A DNA stretch of 64,000 bases, from NCBI RefSeq assembly GCF_000712595.1, contig NZ_JOTN01000013.1, positions 1 to 64,000 of the forward strand, written 5' to 3'. Below are positions 8,193 to 18,070 of the stretch, piece after piece. A program made the position numbers and the translations under genes. The notes under the pieces are model-generated. The model did no database searches, was not told the origin of the DNA, and saw nothing but the letters and a program-made list of their open reading frames with translations. Each line of letters begins with the position of its first letter. The stretch's first letter is position 1. The DNA comes from Bacillus manliponensis (GTDB lineage: Bacteria > Bacillota > Bacilli > Bacillales > Bacillaceae_G).

Positions 8193-9356
8193 CTATTTAT
8201 TTCTTCTTTCTAAAAATTTCCTTAGATTCGCTTCTTGTCCTACATCCCAAGGTTCAAAAAATATTCTTGTCTCACATTCCTTAGGTAAGAAAGGCGCACT
8301 TTGCGATCCAGCTTTCTCATTTCCTTTATAATAATTTAATAAATATTCCGGTACATCAGGTAACGAACCATTTTCTATTTCATTAAATGCTTTTTGAACT
8401 GCAGTAACAATACTCCTAGATTTAGGTATAAAAGAGAGATAAGTTACCAAGCTAGCTAAGATTAATATTGAATCATATTCCTCATCACCTAAATTATTAT
8501 ATAATTGTTGCGCACTAGCAATTTGTTGCATAGCATCTATTTTAGCTAATCCTATATCTTCAGCAGCAAAGATAGATAGCCTTCTAAAAATTTGACTCCC
8601 AGGCACACCAATCCTTATCATACGACAAAGGTAGTATACAGAGGCATTTTCATCACTACCTCTAAGTGACTTTATAAAGGCTGACATTAATTTAGATGGA
8701 TCATCACCTTGAGAAACTCCAAGTACAGACTGTACATCTTCCACAGTTATTATGCCTTCAGCTGAATTAAATAGTAATTCTAAAGTCGTAATAAATTTTC
8801 TTACATCATTTTCATAAGCACCTAATAACAACTCTTGTGCATTAGAATCAACGTCCACATTTGGAAATTCATCCCTTATCCTATCTAATAATAAATTTAT
8901 TTCTTTTTTAGATGGTGGATATAATCTTGTTAAGAACATTCTTGACCTTATTGCTTGTGAAATTGTCTTATAAGGATTCTCCGTTGTTGTACCTATACAA
9001 ATTACCCTTTCTTCCTCCATATAAGATAATAAGATACTCTGTAGCCTCTTATTTAGATAATGAATTTCATCAAGTATTAAAACAAACGGTCCAAAATGGC
9101 TGTCAATAGCATTCCTAATATCAGTAGTGGAGTGTACCGTAGCATTCATTTCTTCATAGGGAAGCGAGGAAGCTCTAGCTAATATTTTTGCTAAACTTGA
9201 TTTTCCTGTACCTGGGGGACCATACAATAGTACGGACTTTAAATTATTATTTTTCAACATTTTCATGATTGGGTGATTTTTATTCTTTATATGTGTTTGT
9301 CCTAAAACCTCAGATAAACTTTGAGGTCTGAGTAACTCAGTTAATATGCTAACCAT
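8193..9356 (-). CDS. RarA/MgsA-like AAA+ ATPase
   Basis: Walker A is GPPGTGKSSLAK (residues about 46-57), Walker B LILDEIHYLN, and sensor 1 GTTTENPY. The last, with SQAIRSRMFL, is typical of RarA (YcaJ/MgsA), which acts at stalled replication forks together with single-strand binding protein. Length 387 aa versus about 420-445 in housekeeping RarA. It starts 29 bp after a KASIII-like gene in the biosynthetic operon. The inferred role is tolerance of DNA damage caused by the product. A housekeeping copy is expected elsewhere. Confidence 0.8.
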   Translation of the reverse strand: MVSILTELLRPQSLSEVLGQTHIKNKNHPIMKMLKNNNLKSVLLYGPPGTGKSSLAKILARASSLPYEEMNATVHSTTDIRNAIDSHFGPFVLILDEIHYLNKRLQSILLSYMEEERVICIGTTTENPYKTISQAIRSRMFLTRLYPPSKKEINLLLDRIRDEFPNVDVDSNAQELLLGAYENDVRKFITTLELLFNSAEGIITVEDVQSVLGVSQGDDPSKLMSAFIKSLRGSDENASVYYLCRMIRIGVPGSQIFRRLSIFAAEDIGLAKIDAMQQIASAQQLYNNLGDEEYDSILILASLVTYLSFIPKSRSIVTAVQKAFNEIENGSLPDVPEYLLNYYKGNEKAGSQSAPFLPKECETRIFFEPWDVGQEANLRKFLERRNK

Positions 9357-9385
9357 TTACTATATGTCCCCCGATCTTATAACTA

Positions 9386-10354
9386 CTAAGTCTTTTCTAG
9401 TACAATACCCGCAATTCCATGATCAATACTAGCGCTAACCAATAAAATTCCATCCCCAGCAACTAATACGTTCTTTTCTTCTAGTTCTTTTAAAGAATAA
9501 AAGATATCACTACCTAATAAATTTGCTTTAGGATATCTTTCTCTTTTTATAGTTTTCCATGAAATATTACTATTGATTTCTTCGAACTTACAATGTAACC
9601 TATAGGATAAATTTTGATGTAAAACAAATTTAACAGAATTTTCATTGCTATTAATATCATCCGATAAATCTTTATATTTAGCAACAATTAAATTTTCTGA
9701 CTCAATATACTCCTCGATTCCCCATTTACTTAAATCTATGTTTAGGCAGCTCGGATAAATTTTAACATCTTTAATTTTATAGCTACCTTGATTATTACTT
9801 AATAAAATGGATGTTGCTCCATCACCTTTTATATGTCCATTAAACGAAAACCTCGAAAAGGGTGGAACCACCGAGTCCACTATAGTTAGGAGGAAATTTT
9901 CATAATTCCCGTTTAGTAAAGAGACAGCTAATTCTATAGCAATAGCGCTATTTAAACTACCAGCATGTCCAATTGAAAATGGCAGGCTTCTCTTTAAACC
10001 AAGTTTCTTTTTTGCTCTTAACACCGGTAATATACTATGACTACTTTCTATAGTTTCATGACAATAACAGAAGACATCTATGTTTTTTGGAGAAATATTA
10101 GATTTACTTAATAGTTCAAGTAGAATATTTGAATGTAATTCATCGAACACCGGGATATGAGGATTGCCTAAATCAAAACTTTTTTGCAACTCTACATTAT
10201 GAAATTGTGACAAGACTCCTCGATTATCTTTAAATAGCCAATATAAAGGGTCTTCATCAGAATAACTTTTCTGCTTAAAATCCTCTATGTAATCTTGGTA
10301 TTTAATTTCATTCGCTGTTTCAAAATTTAATAAAGATAAAAAAATCTCTTTCAT
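9386..10354 (-). CDS. KASIII-like protein lacking the active-site Cys
   Basis: At 322 aa with a thiolase-fold layout, it belongs to the ketoacyl-ACP synthase III superfamily, but the usual catalytic Cys position is Gly132 (SIGHAGSLNSAIA). It keeps a His in VLHQNLSYRL and has YCHE near residue 97, which also appears in the other Cys-less copy at 56857 (as YCQE in 61816). It sits 12 bp behind a Cys-containing partner, as in PqsB-PqsC, where only one subunit carries Cys. I infer a non-catalytic or trans-acting half of a heterodimer that condenses carrier-bound acyl groups or makes amide/ester bonds. Confidence 0.75.
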   Translation of the reverse strand: MKEIFLSLLNFETANEIKYQDYIEDFKQKSYSDEDPLYWLFKDNRGVLSQFHNVELQKSFDLGNPHIPVFDELHSNILLELLSKSNISPKNIDVFCYCHETIESSHSILPVLRAKKKLGLKRSLPFSIGHAGSLNSAIAIELAVSLLNGNYENFLLTIVDSVVPPFSRFSFNGHIKGDGATSILLSNNQGSYKIKDVKIYPSCLNIDLSKWGIEEYIESENLIVAKYKDLSDDINSNENSVKFVLHQNLSYRLHCKFEEINSNISWKTIKRERYPKANLLGSDIFYSLKELEEKNVLVAGDGILLVSASIDHGIAGIVLEKT

Positions 10355-10366
10355 AGAATAACCTCC

Positions 10367-11323
10367 TTATACATACTGATGTAAGGCACATCCATATGTA
10401 CCACCTAACCCTACTGTAAGGGTTAAGTAATAGTCACCTGGTTTAAGTATTTTTTCTTTATCCATACTGCCAATGTTATAAAGAATATCTCCACAGTATA
10501 AATGTCCTAATTCCTTAATTGTAGAAATATAAAATTTATCTATAGAACAATTTAACACTTCAGAAACCTTCACCCAAGTTAAATAATTTGCATTGCTTCC
10601 CACTATAATACTGACCTGATCTAAATCTAACTGCGCCTCTTTTAATACTTTCCTTATTAATTGTCTAATAGCAAAATAATAAGTAGTGTTAAACCAAGCT
10701 AATTGCTCTGTAGTAGAATTGACACCATTATATGTGACAGCATCGACATCATTTTGAACAACATTAATACGATGTCTCCCCGTTTTCATCTCCTTACTTA
10801 GATAACAACAAACAGCACTATCGCCTAATAATGAATCAGGGATACGACGTAAGCTTGGATAAAATGCTTTATCCCCTGTAACTAATAAGGCACCTCTAAC
10901 ATCATCGTTGTTATTCATGAGGTTCTGAATTAATAACAATGCTGTATGGATTGAAGCACAATTTTGCTGGCCAACAGAAAACGTACGAGCTTCAATTAAA
11001 TCAAAATCATGAATTAATTTCCTAAAAACATTTTGTTCATGCCAAAATACTTGAGATGTTTTTACAAATACGATGTAGTCTATAGGCTTTCTGTCTTTCT
11101 TTACCTGTTCAACTGTCGGTTTACAAGCGTTATAAACCATTTCTTCTAAACTTAATCTATCTTCTATTGGAATAAATTCGAAACCTAGCTCTTCTTTAAA
11201 TCTTGTTACATCTGTGTCTTCAAAAGGGGTGTTTATGTTGCGTATCATCTTTGCAACATCTTCAACCCCCACTTTTTTTTCTGGGATGTAGCTAGATATA
11301 TGCGATAAATAAATTGGCTCCAT
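10367..11323 (-). CDS. KASIII-like protein with active-site Cys
   Basis: FabH-like, 318 aa. Cys122 (VGQQNCASIHTA) is the acyl-accepting residue. The His of FabH is Ser243 (VGSNANYLTW) and the Asn position carries His (LGHLYCGD). The LTVGLGGTYGCAL end is typical of the superfamily. Loss of the decarboxylation pair suggests acyl transfer (C-N or C-O bond formation, as in CerJ-type enzymes) or condensation without malonyl decarboxylation, rather than fatty acid priming. It overlaps no gene but is tightly packed between an acyl-CoA dehydrogenase and the Cys-less partner. Confidence 0.8.
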   Translation of the reverse strand: MEPIYLSHISSYIPEKKVGVEDVAKMIRNINTPFEDTDVTRFKEELGFEFIPIEDRLSLEEMVYNACKPTVEQVKKDRKPIDYIVFVKTSQVFWHEQNVFRKLIHDFDLIEARTFSVGQQNCASIHTALLLIQNLMNNNDDVRGALLVTGDKAFYPSLRRIPDSLLGDSAVCCYLSKEMKTGRHRINVVQNDVDAVTYNGVNSTTEQLAWFNTTYYFAIRQLIRKVLKEAQLDLDQVSIIVGSNANYLTWVKVSEVLNCSIDKFYISTIKELGHLYCGDILYNIGSMDKEKILKPGDYYLTLTVGLGGTYGCALHQYV

Positions 11324-11328
11324 AATCC

Positions 11329-12480
11329 CTATACCTTACCGTTCATAACTTTGTTTTTTATGTCTAGCTTTAATATATTTGAAGATCCCTCCATGAACTC
11401 TATCATTCTAGCATCTCTCAGCCACTTTTCGAGCAAAGGATGTTCTCCAAAAGCTTGATTACCCATTAAACTCACACACTCTCTAGCTACTTTCACAACT
11501 ACTTGATTCATATATTGTTTAGCCATCGATGAATAATAAGAGTTAAAAACCCCGTCATCAGAAAGTTTAGCTGCATGTAGTGTTAAAATCCTTCCACGGT
11601 CAACCTCCCAACGAAGTCTATCTAGAATAAAATGATTGTACTCAAATGTAATATGTTCTTTTACATAATCAATTATTGCATTACTTAATCCAACAGCAAT
11701 GGCTGCAGTAGCTGGCCTCATATGAAGAAAAGTTTCCATAGCGCCTCTAATCCCTCTATTTAAAGGCTTTTTGTCATATCCTAAGATATCTTTTTCATCG
11801 ACTATACATTCATCGAAATGGATATAACCCAAGCGAGCTGCTTTCAATCCCAATGTTTTGTCGATGGATTGATTAATTCCATGCTTATGATTCTGTTTAT
11901 TTACAAGAAATGCCTCTAAAAAAATACTATTGTTTTTCTGAACATCCTTTTTTCTTTTTCTTGCAAAAACGATCATATAATCCGCTACAGCTCCATTACC
12001 AACATATCTTTTTTGTCCATTCAATACATACGTATTGTTGTCTTTCATATCAGCTTGCATAGTCATGCTTGCGATATCCGATCCTGCCGACGGCTCTGTC
12101 AATGCAAAAGCTGACCATGCTTTATTGTTGATAAAATATCCAAAAAAATCATCCTTTTGCTTTTCGGTTCCAATCTTATCCACAATAGTACCAGAAAGAT
12201 TAGGCCCTGGTAGGGCTAAATATAATCCTGGATCACCATAAGCAATTTCTTCTACAAATAATACGTTCTCTAGTGCTGTAGTTCCAAAAATTGTACTACC
12301 ATCTTCTAACGTGATTCCATCCCAATACCTAGAAGGAGTTTTAAATAATTGTAATGGTTTAAAGATGGGGTCATTGACGAAACTGTCCACTGGCTGATTT
12401 TGTTTATCACTTTCTAAAGCAATTTCTCTAATTAATTTTTTGTATGGATTTAACCATTTTTTGAATAAATCTATTTGCAT
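11329..12480 (-). CDS. acyl-CoA dehydrogenase family flavoenzyme
   Basis: Full-length ACAD (383 aa): AFALTEPSAGSDIASM binds FAD/substrate, and RMIEFMEGSSNI near the C-terminus carries the usual catalytic Glu of the family. It is a paralogue of the gene at 45198. In secondary metabolism such enzymes desaturate acyl or aminoacyl groups on carrier proteins (for example prolyl to pyrrolyl). The half-size ACAD at 28462 may be its partner. Translation overlaps the upstream flavin subunit gene by 10 bp. Confidence 0.85.
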   Translation of the reverse strand: MQIDLFKKWLNPYKKLIREIALESDKQNQPVDSFVNDPIFKPLQLFKTPSRYWDGITLEDGSTIFGTTALENVLFVEEIAYGDPGLYLALPGPNLSGTIVDKIGTEKQKDDFFGYFINNKAWSAFALTEPSAGSDIASMTMQADMKDNNTYVLNGQKRYVGNGAVADYMIVFARKRKKDVQKNNSIFLEAFLVNKQNHKHGINQSIDKTLGLKAARLGYIHFDECIVDEKDILGYDKKPLNRGIRGAMETFLHMRPATAAIAVGLSNAIIDYVKEHITFEYNHFILDRLRWEVDRGRILTLHAAKLSDDGVFNSYYSSMAKQYMNQVVVKVARECVSLMGNQAFGEHPLLEKWLRDARMIEFMEGSSNILKLDIKNKVMNGKV

Positions 12481-13223
12481 TTATTATCACCCTTTTTAAA
12501 TTTGGTAATTAAATAATTAGCTATATGTACCTTATATTTTTGATACGAAGAAATTAGGGTTTCATCAAAAAAATCAAAAATATTTTCTCTTATTGTATCT
12601 ACTAATATAGGATGTAATTGGATACCAGTAATAGCAGCTTGATTATGAACAATAGTAACTCCTAGCATCTGTCTACTTCTTAAATAAAATTTAATGTATG
12701 CACTCTCTAGAAGTTTTGGAATTTCAATACCGTAAATAAATTCCTCTGGTTTTAAAAGCAGTTCATTTTGTCCCTTTACTAAACTTCTAATTGGTACCTT
12801 CCTAATCCCCTCTTGAGAACAAACCCATACCTCAGAATTAGTTAGATACCATACCCCCCAATAATCCCCTGCTAAATTGGCATCACAAATTGTTCCACCT
12901 ATCGTAGCCCTGTTACGCACTTGTAAATCTCCAATGGTTATTGCTGCCTGACAAAATGCAGGAATATTTAATTTTATTTTATCGTTATTCACTATTTCTG
13001 TATGTGTAACGCAAGCACCTATAAATATACTATGCTCATTTTCTCTGACACTTTTTAACTCTTGTATATTAGATACATCCACTAAATAATCAGGATATAA
13101 CTCTCCTTTAGATATCTTATTAACAACAACCTGTCCACCACTTATTATCGTAACCTTCTCTTTTTCTTTTGATAGTAGCATTACCGCTTCTTCTATACTT
13201 TTTGGTGCTAGATATACAGTCAT
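12471..13223 (-). CDS. molybdenum hydroxylase FAD subunit (CoxM/XdhB type)
   Basis: 250 aa with TIISGGQVVVNK near the start, then AFCQAAITIGDLQVRNRATI followed by GGTICDANLAGD, the FAD-binding motifs of CO-dehydrogenase/xanthine-dehydrogenase medium subunits. It passes electrons between the 2Fe-2S subunit and an acceptor. Genes for the large (13443) and iron-sulfur (17565) subunits are in the same operon. The substrate of the holoenzyme is probably a heteroaromatic or aldehyde intermediate. Confidence 0.85.
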   Translation of the reverse strand: MTVYLAPKSIEEAVMLLSKEKEKVTIISGGQVVVNKISKGELYPDYLVDVSNIQELKSVRENEHSIFIGACVTHTEIVNNDKIKLNIPAFCQAAITIGDLQVRNRATIGGTICDANLAGDYWGVWYLTNSEVWVCSQEGIRKVPIRSLVKGQNELLLKPEEFIYGIEIPKLLESAYIKFYLRSRQMLGVTIVHNQAAITGIQLHPILVDTIRENIFDFFDETLISSYQKYKVHIANYLITKFKKGDNKCK

Positions 13224-13442
13224 TTTTCCCCCTTATAAAAAACGTTAGATAATTCGATTCTTATAATTCAATTAGACCCCTTAAGTTAGTGCAAACTTTC
13301 ACAATCAAACATTTAAATCTTATTAATAAGGATAATCATGTCTTATGTTGATCTAAAAATATTTCTTCAATGACTGAACTAATTCCCAGACACGGTAACT
13401 TAAGATACAGTATTTTATCTTAATACGCCGTTTAGCTTTTTA
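13224..13442 (-). other. 219-bp spacer with short palindrome inside the operon
   Basis: An unusually long gap for this operon. It holds a short inverted repeat TTAAGATA/TATCTTAA (13400-13407, 13416-13423) just after the large-subunit stop, with no clear U-tract. It may be a processing or attenuation site. Confidence 0.3.
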
Positions 13443-15791
13443 TTAACTATTTGCAAAATCCATACCTTGTATAGCTGCCCATATTTTATCTGAAGTAGCA
13501 GGCATATCAATATGATCTATGCCAAAAATTGACAAAGCATCTACAATAGCATTTATAATAGCTGGCGGACTTCCAATAGCTCCGGCTTCCCCTACCCCCT
13601 TAACCTTTAGAGGATTTGTAGGAGATGGTGTGATTGTTTTATCTAATGTAATTTTGGGAATGTCAAAGGCTCTTGGTAATTGATAAGTTCGAAATGACTG
13701 GGAAACTGGCATCGAACTTGATTTTCCATTACAAATTTCTTCCATAAGGGCTTGTCCTATACCTTGAGCAATCCCTCCTCTAATTTGCCCTTCCACAATG
13801 TCCTCATGGATAATATAGCCACAATCATCCACTGTAAAATATTCTAGTATTCTAGGTTCACCAGTCATGGTATTAATTTCAACAATGCATAGATGTGTTC
13901 CAAAAGGAAAGGTTAGGTTCGAAGGTTCAAAAAACACTGTAGCCTCTAAACCAGGCTCCATACCTTCAGGTAATTCATGAGCTATATATAACTTTTGAGA
14001 CACTTCTTCGATTCCAATAGAGATTCCCTCTTCTGTGAAAAAAACACCATTTTCAAAGCTCACCTGGGAGATATCGACATTCCAAATTAAAGAAACGTAC
14101 ATTTTTGATTTTTGAATAATTTTTTGACAAGCATTATATATGGCCGTTCCACCAACTGCCGCACTTCTACTTCCATACGTCCCGCCTCCCCAAGGAACAT
14201 TACTGGTTTCACCAGTAATAACTTCAATATTTTCAAAGCTAACACCTAGTTCACGAGATACAATTTGTGCCCAAGTAGTTTCATGTCCTTGACCAGCTGG
14301 GCATGAGCCAGATATAACAGTTACAGAGCCTAAAGGATGGAATCGTACAACTGCAGATTCAAATCCACTTGTCATTAATCCCAAAGCTTTATTTTCTTTA
14401 GAAGGACCTGTCCCACAAAACTCTACATAACTTGATATCCCAATACCTAATTGATAGATATCTCCCTTTTTTCTTCTTCTTTCTTGTTCATTTTTCCACT
14501 CATTATATCCACTAATCTTAAGTACTTTATCTAATGATTTATGATAGTCTCCACTATCATATTCAAGACCTGTTATTACCTTTTTCGGAAAATCCGTAGC
14601 TCTAATAAAATTTTCCTTTCGCACTTCTATCGGGCTCTTATTGCACTTTTGAGATACCATATCAATTATTCTTTCTAATAAAAAAATAGCCTCTGGTCTA
14701 CCAGCTCCTCTATAAGCATCAATGGCTATTTGGTTGGTATAATATGCTTTTACATTTACATTGATGTAAGGAATGTCATAACAATTAGATAGCATTTTTA
14801 AAGTATAAATTGGCATCCCTGTTGTAGCTGCATGCAAATAAGCTCCCATATTTGCATGCAACACTAAATCTATACCCACGATTTTTCCATTAGAATTATA
14901 ATAAACTTCTACATCGTGAATTTGATCTCTTCCTTGAGTAGTATTAAAAAAATGTTCTTGTCTTGTTTCAATAAACTTTAAATTTTTCTTTAATTTTTTA
15001 GCATAATAAGCTAAAAGAATTTCTTCCCGATAAATATTCATCTTCGAACCAAAAGCCCCTCCTACATCAGGGCACTTTACAAATAGACGATTTTCAGGAT
15101 GCCCTGTGGCAAGAGATAATGATAATCGTAAAACATGCGGCAATTGTGTTGAACTCCATATTGTTAAATTATCAGTATATCCATCATATTGAGCCACAAC
15201 TCCCCTTGTCTCTAATGGGAGCGGCCCTACTCTAGGGATAGTAATTCTCTTTCGAAAAGAAAATTCTGCACTTTCAAGAATCCCTGTATCTCCAAATGTT
15301 TTTTTTATATCATATGCTATATTCCCCTCAATATCTTCATGAACAAGAGGACTATTTTTGTTTATAACTTGAGATAAACTTGTGACACTTTTTAATTCCT
15401 TGTATTTTATACGGACTTTACTTGCTGCATGTAATCCTATTTCCCTACTTTCTGAGATTATCATGACAACAGGCTCACCTACATGTCGAACTTTATCCTT
15501 AGCTAATAAAGGATGGCCTGGATTTTTAAGAGTATCAACTGGCCAAACCATTGGTACCTCCCCTAAAGTATCCGGGAGTTCTTTAAATGTAAAGATGTCT
15601 ACGACTCCAGGGATTAAAGCATCTTTACAATCAATATCCTCTATAATGGCATGGGAAACCGAACTTCTCACAAAAACAACGTGATACATATTAGGAACCT
15701 CAATATCCCCTACATATCTCCCTTGTCCGGTAATAAATCTAAGATCTTCTTTTCTAGAAGGATTTTTCCTCAAGAGATTCCCTCTCTTCAT
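13443..15791 (-). CDS. molybdenum hydroxylase large subunit (CoxL/XdhA type)
   Basis: 782 aa, the usual length. It starts RKNPSRKEDLRFITGQGRYV, typical of CoxL-like proteins. It contains the Mo-cofactor loops VGGAFGSKM, AYRGAGRPEA and GQGHETTWAQIV. The C-terminal GVGEAGAIGSPPA holds the catalytic Glu around residue 735. The enzyme hydroxylates a carbon next to N or oxidises an aldehyde using water. The 5' end overlaps the peroxiredoxin gene by 38 bp. The CO-dehydrogenase Cys-loop (VAYRCSFR) is not seen, so CO is not the substrate. Confidence 0.92.
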   Translation of the reverse strand: MKRGNLLRKNPSRKEDLRFITGQGRYVGDIEVPNMYHVVFVRSSVSHAIIEDIDCKDALIPGVVDIFTFKELPDTLGEVPMVWPVDTLKNPGHPLLAKDKVRHVGEPVVMIISESREIGLHAASKVRIKYKELKSVTSLSQVINKNSPLVHEDIEGNIAYDIKKTFGDTGILESAEFSFRKRITIPRVGPLPLETRGVVAQYDGYTDNLTIWSSTQLPHVLRLSLSLATGHPENRLFVKCPDVGGAFGSKMNIYREEILLAYYAKKLKKNLKFIETRQEHFFNTTQGRDQIHDVEVYYNSNGKIVGIDLVLHANMGAYLHAATTGMPIYTLKMLSNCYDIPYINVNVKAYYTNQIAIDAYRGAGRPEAIFLLERIIDMVSQKCNKSPIEVRKENFIRATDFPKKVITGLEYDSGDYHKSLDKVLKISGYNEWKNEQERRRKKGDIYQLGIGISSYVEFCGTGPSKENKALGLMTSGFESAVVRFHPLGSVTVISGSCPAGQGHETTWAQIVSRELGVSFENIEVITGETSNVPWGGGTYGSRSAAVGGTAIYNACQKIIQKSKMYVSLIWNVDISQVSFENGVFFTEEGISIGIEEVSQKLYIAHELPEGMEPGLEATVFFEPSNLTFPFGTHLCIVEINTMTGEPRILEYFTVDDCGYIIHEDIVEGQIRGGIAQGIGQALMEEICNGKSSSMPVSQSFRTYQLPRAFDIPKITLDKTITPSPTNPLKVKGVGEAGAIGSPPAIINAIVDALSIFGIDHIDMPATSDKIWAAIQGMDFANS

Positions 15792-16263
15792 TCGATTTCT
15801 TTAAATTTGCTATCTCAACAAGAACTTCTTCTGCATGCTGATTAGGATTAACATCTCTGAAGACTTTTTGAACAACTCCTTCTTTATTAAGAATAAAAGT
15901 AGTGCGAACAATAGAATTAATAACTTTCTTTAAAAATTTCTTTTCTTCAAAAACACCATATTGTTTTGCGACTTCAAATTTCTCATCACTTAAAAGTTCA
16001 AACGGTAAATTATTCTTGACAATAAACTTCTTATGAGATTCTAAACCATCCGCACTGATTCCAAATAAAACGACATCCTCAAATTCTAAGAATTTCTCAA
16101 AGCTATCTCGAAACGAGCAAACCTCTTTTGTACACCCCGGTGTACCATCCTTTGGATAAAAGAACAATACAATATATTTACCTAAATACTCCTTCAGGTT
16201 TACATTGCCCCCCATTGAAGACGGTAATTCAAAATTAATAGCTTGATCTCCTTGGTTCATCAT
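15754..16263 (-). CDS. bcp: thiol peroxidase, BCP/PrxQ-type peroxiredoxin
   Basis: 169 aa with the peroxidatic Cys in PKDGTPGCTKEVCSFRD; the second Cys five residues later is the resolving Cys of PrxQ proteins. It reduces H2O2 or organic peroxides. Its place between a carrier protein and the Mo enzyme suggests it removes peroxide formed by the flavin and molybdenum oxidases. The C-terminal tail is extended and Glu-rich (SNEERESLEEKSF). Confidence 0.9.
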   Translation of the reverse strand: MMNQGDQAINFELPSSMGGNVNLKEYLGKYIVLFFYPKDGTPGCTKEVCSFRDSFEKFLEFEDVVLFGISADGLESHKKFIVKNNLPFELLSDEKFEVAKQYGVFEEKKFLKKVINSIVRTTFILNKEGVVQKVFRDVNPNQHAEEVLVEIANLKKSNEERESLEEKSF

Positions 16264-16278
16264 TATATTTCCTCCTTA

Positions 16279-16530
16279 TTAGTTATGATTTTGGATATAA
16301 TCCGTTAATTTTTCAAAAGAATCAATCAATTTATCTTGCAAAACCACCTTTTCCATATCAAATTCAACATCAAATTCATCTTCCATATTTACTAACCATC
16401 GAATAATTGTTAATGAGTTAAGTGACAAAGCATTAATGTCATCATTTACTTGTACAATTATCTCTCTATCTAAAGCACCCTCTGATGCATCCACCAATGT
16501 ATTGATAATTCGTTCCTTAATTTCCTTCAT
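16279..16530 (-). CDS. acyl carrier protein 1
   Basis: 83 aa. The phosphopantetheine Ser is Ser39 in LSLNSLTIIRWLVNMEDEFD; Asn replaces the usual Asp before it. GGGAGG site before the ATG. It is one of four stand-alone carrier proteins in the cluster, presumably activated by AcpS at 44461. Confidence 0.88.
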   Translation of the reverse strand: MKEIKERIINTLVDASEGALDREIIVQVNDDINALSLNSLTIIRWLVNMEDEFDVEFDMEKVVLQDKLIDSFEKLTDYIQNHN

Positions 16531-16549
16531 TTTTATCCTCCCTATCTAC

Positions 16550-17596
16550 TTAATTACCAACATAACCTGAATAGTACTTGATGATTTCACTTAAAATACT
16601 AATTGCTATTTCCTCCGGTGTTTTAGCTCCGATTTCTAATCCAATAGGGCAATGGATTTTTCCTTTTTCACTAGAGTTCGTTTCCTTTAATAAGTTATGT
16701 AAGCGCGTCCTAGGACCCATTACTCCAATATATTTAAATTCTAAATCCATTGCACTCTTTAAACATAAACTGTCAAAAGCAAAATCATGGCTCATAATTA
16801 TAACTGGAATATCACGACTTTTATTTTGAAGAAATGACTTTATTTCTTCAAAATCTCGCAACAACACGTTAATCTCTTTGCATTTTCCAGTAAACTTATG
16901 CATTAAACTAGGCCTAAAATCCGCCAAAGTTATTTGATAAGATAAATTTCCCGCAGTTTCTACTACCGGGATTACATCATTCCCTGCCCCTACTACAATA
17001 ATTTCTTTGGCTGGATAAAAAACTTGAGTAAAGGTGGTTATTTCGCCATTCTTATCATGATAAACTCCTAGATTGAAGATATTTTCTTTTAAAGCTTCTT
17101 TAATAATGGGATCGAAAGAAACTGAATTATTGAGTACTTTCATTTCTTTATTCTCATATTTAACGAAACTCTCTCCAATTAAAGCTGGATTTGCTTTACT
17201 ATCTATAATCGTCCCTAGCAATACTCTTTCTTTTCTATCAAGTGCAGCATTAATGTGTTGTATTTCAGAGGAAAATCTTTTGATGTTTAATAACAATACA
17301 TGCATATCTCCTTTACAACCTTTATCAAAACCCAAAATAGGATCAGGCTGTGTAAGATTTAAATAACTGGCCATATCAATTTTTTGCTCATTTGCAATTA
17401 AAGACAATGCTCGCTCAATTAAATCAAATTCTATACAACCACCACTCAATTGACTAAATGCTTCTCCTGAACTATTAACAACCATTTTTGCCCCTGATTT
17501 TCTATACGTAGATCCCTTTGTACCTATAATTGTAGCTAATACACTAGCTTGGTTATTTGTTACCTCATTTAATAACCTCTCCACTACTTTCATCAT
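16550..17596 (-). CDS. XdhC/CoxI-family Mo-cofactor maturation protein
   Basis: 348 aa. The N-terminal XdhC domain has VLATIIGTKGSTYRKSGAKM and the C-terminal Rossmann domain IIVVGAGNDVIPVVE. Members bind molybdenum cofactor, promote its sulfuration and insert it into xanthine-dehydrogenase-type enzymes. It overlaps the iron-sulfur subunit gene by 32 bp, so it is dedicated to this hydroxylase. Confidence 0.9.
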   Translation of the reverse strand: MMKVVERLLNEVTNNQASVLATIIGTKGSTYRKSGAKMVVNSSGEAFSQLSGGCIEFDLIERALSLIANEQKIDMASYLNLTQPDPILGFDKGCKGDMHVLLLNIKRFSSEIQHINAALDRKERVLLGTIIDSKANPALIGESFVKYENKEMKVLNNSVSFDPIIKEALKENIFNLGVYHDKNGEITTFTQVFYPAKEIIVVGAGNDVIPVVETAGNLSYQITLADFRPSLMHKFTGKCKEINVLLRDFEEIKSFLQNKSRDIPVIIMSHDFAFDSLCLKSAMDLEFKYIGVMGPRTRLHNLLKETNSSEKGKIHCPIGLEIGAKTPEEIAISILSEIIKYYSGYVGN

Positions 17597-18068
17597 TAGA
17601 CCCCTTACTTAAACTATGTTTGATTGCCTCAATAATAGGTGTATATCCTGTACAACGACAATAGTTACCTCTTAACAATTCTGCAATCTCTGAATCTGTT
17701 AACTCCTTATAATTATTCACAATATAAGTTCCAATCATTAAAAATCCGGGGGTACAAAAACCACATTGTAAAGCATAATGTTTTTGAAACGCCTGTTGTA
17801 AAATGCTTAAATTATTCTTCTCACCAATACCTTCAACTGTTGTTATAGATTTCTCATGACATTGAGCTGTTAGTACAGCACAAGATTTTATCGGCTTACC
17901 ATCTATTAATACTGTACAAGCACCACAAGAGACACAGTCACATCCTATATGAGTGCCTGTCAGCTTTAAGTCTTCTCTTAAAAAATCTACCAATCTCTGA
18001 GTAGGTAAAATCTCTCTTTCAACTCTTTCTTCATTTATTACTAGTTTAGTAGGTAGCTTTTCACTCAC
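17565..18068 (-). CDS. molybdenum hydroxylase 2Fe-2S subunit (CoxS type)
   Basis: 167 aa with eight Cys for two 2Fe-2S clusters: GCDCVSCGAC plus a later Cys for the plant-type cluster, and QCGFCTPG with YCRCTGYTPI for the second. GTG start with AAGGAG at the right distance. It transfers electrons from the Mo site to the FAD subunit. Confidence 0.93.
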   Translation of the reverse strand: MSEKLPTKLVINEERVEREILPTQRLVDFLREDLKLTGTHIGCDCVSCGACTVLIDGKPIKSCAVLTAQCHEKSITTVEGIGEKNNLSILQQAFQKHYALQCGFCTPGFLMIGTYIVNNYKELTDSEIAELLRGNYCRCTGYTPIIEAIKHSLSKGSNDESSGEVIK

Positions 18069-18070
18069 AA

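Noticed and set aside
13443-15791. Carbon monoxide dehydrogenase
   Set aside because: The CO-dehydrogenase-specific Cys loop is not seen, so a general heterocycle or aldehyde hydroxylase is more likely.
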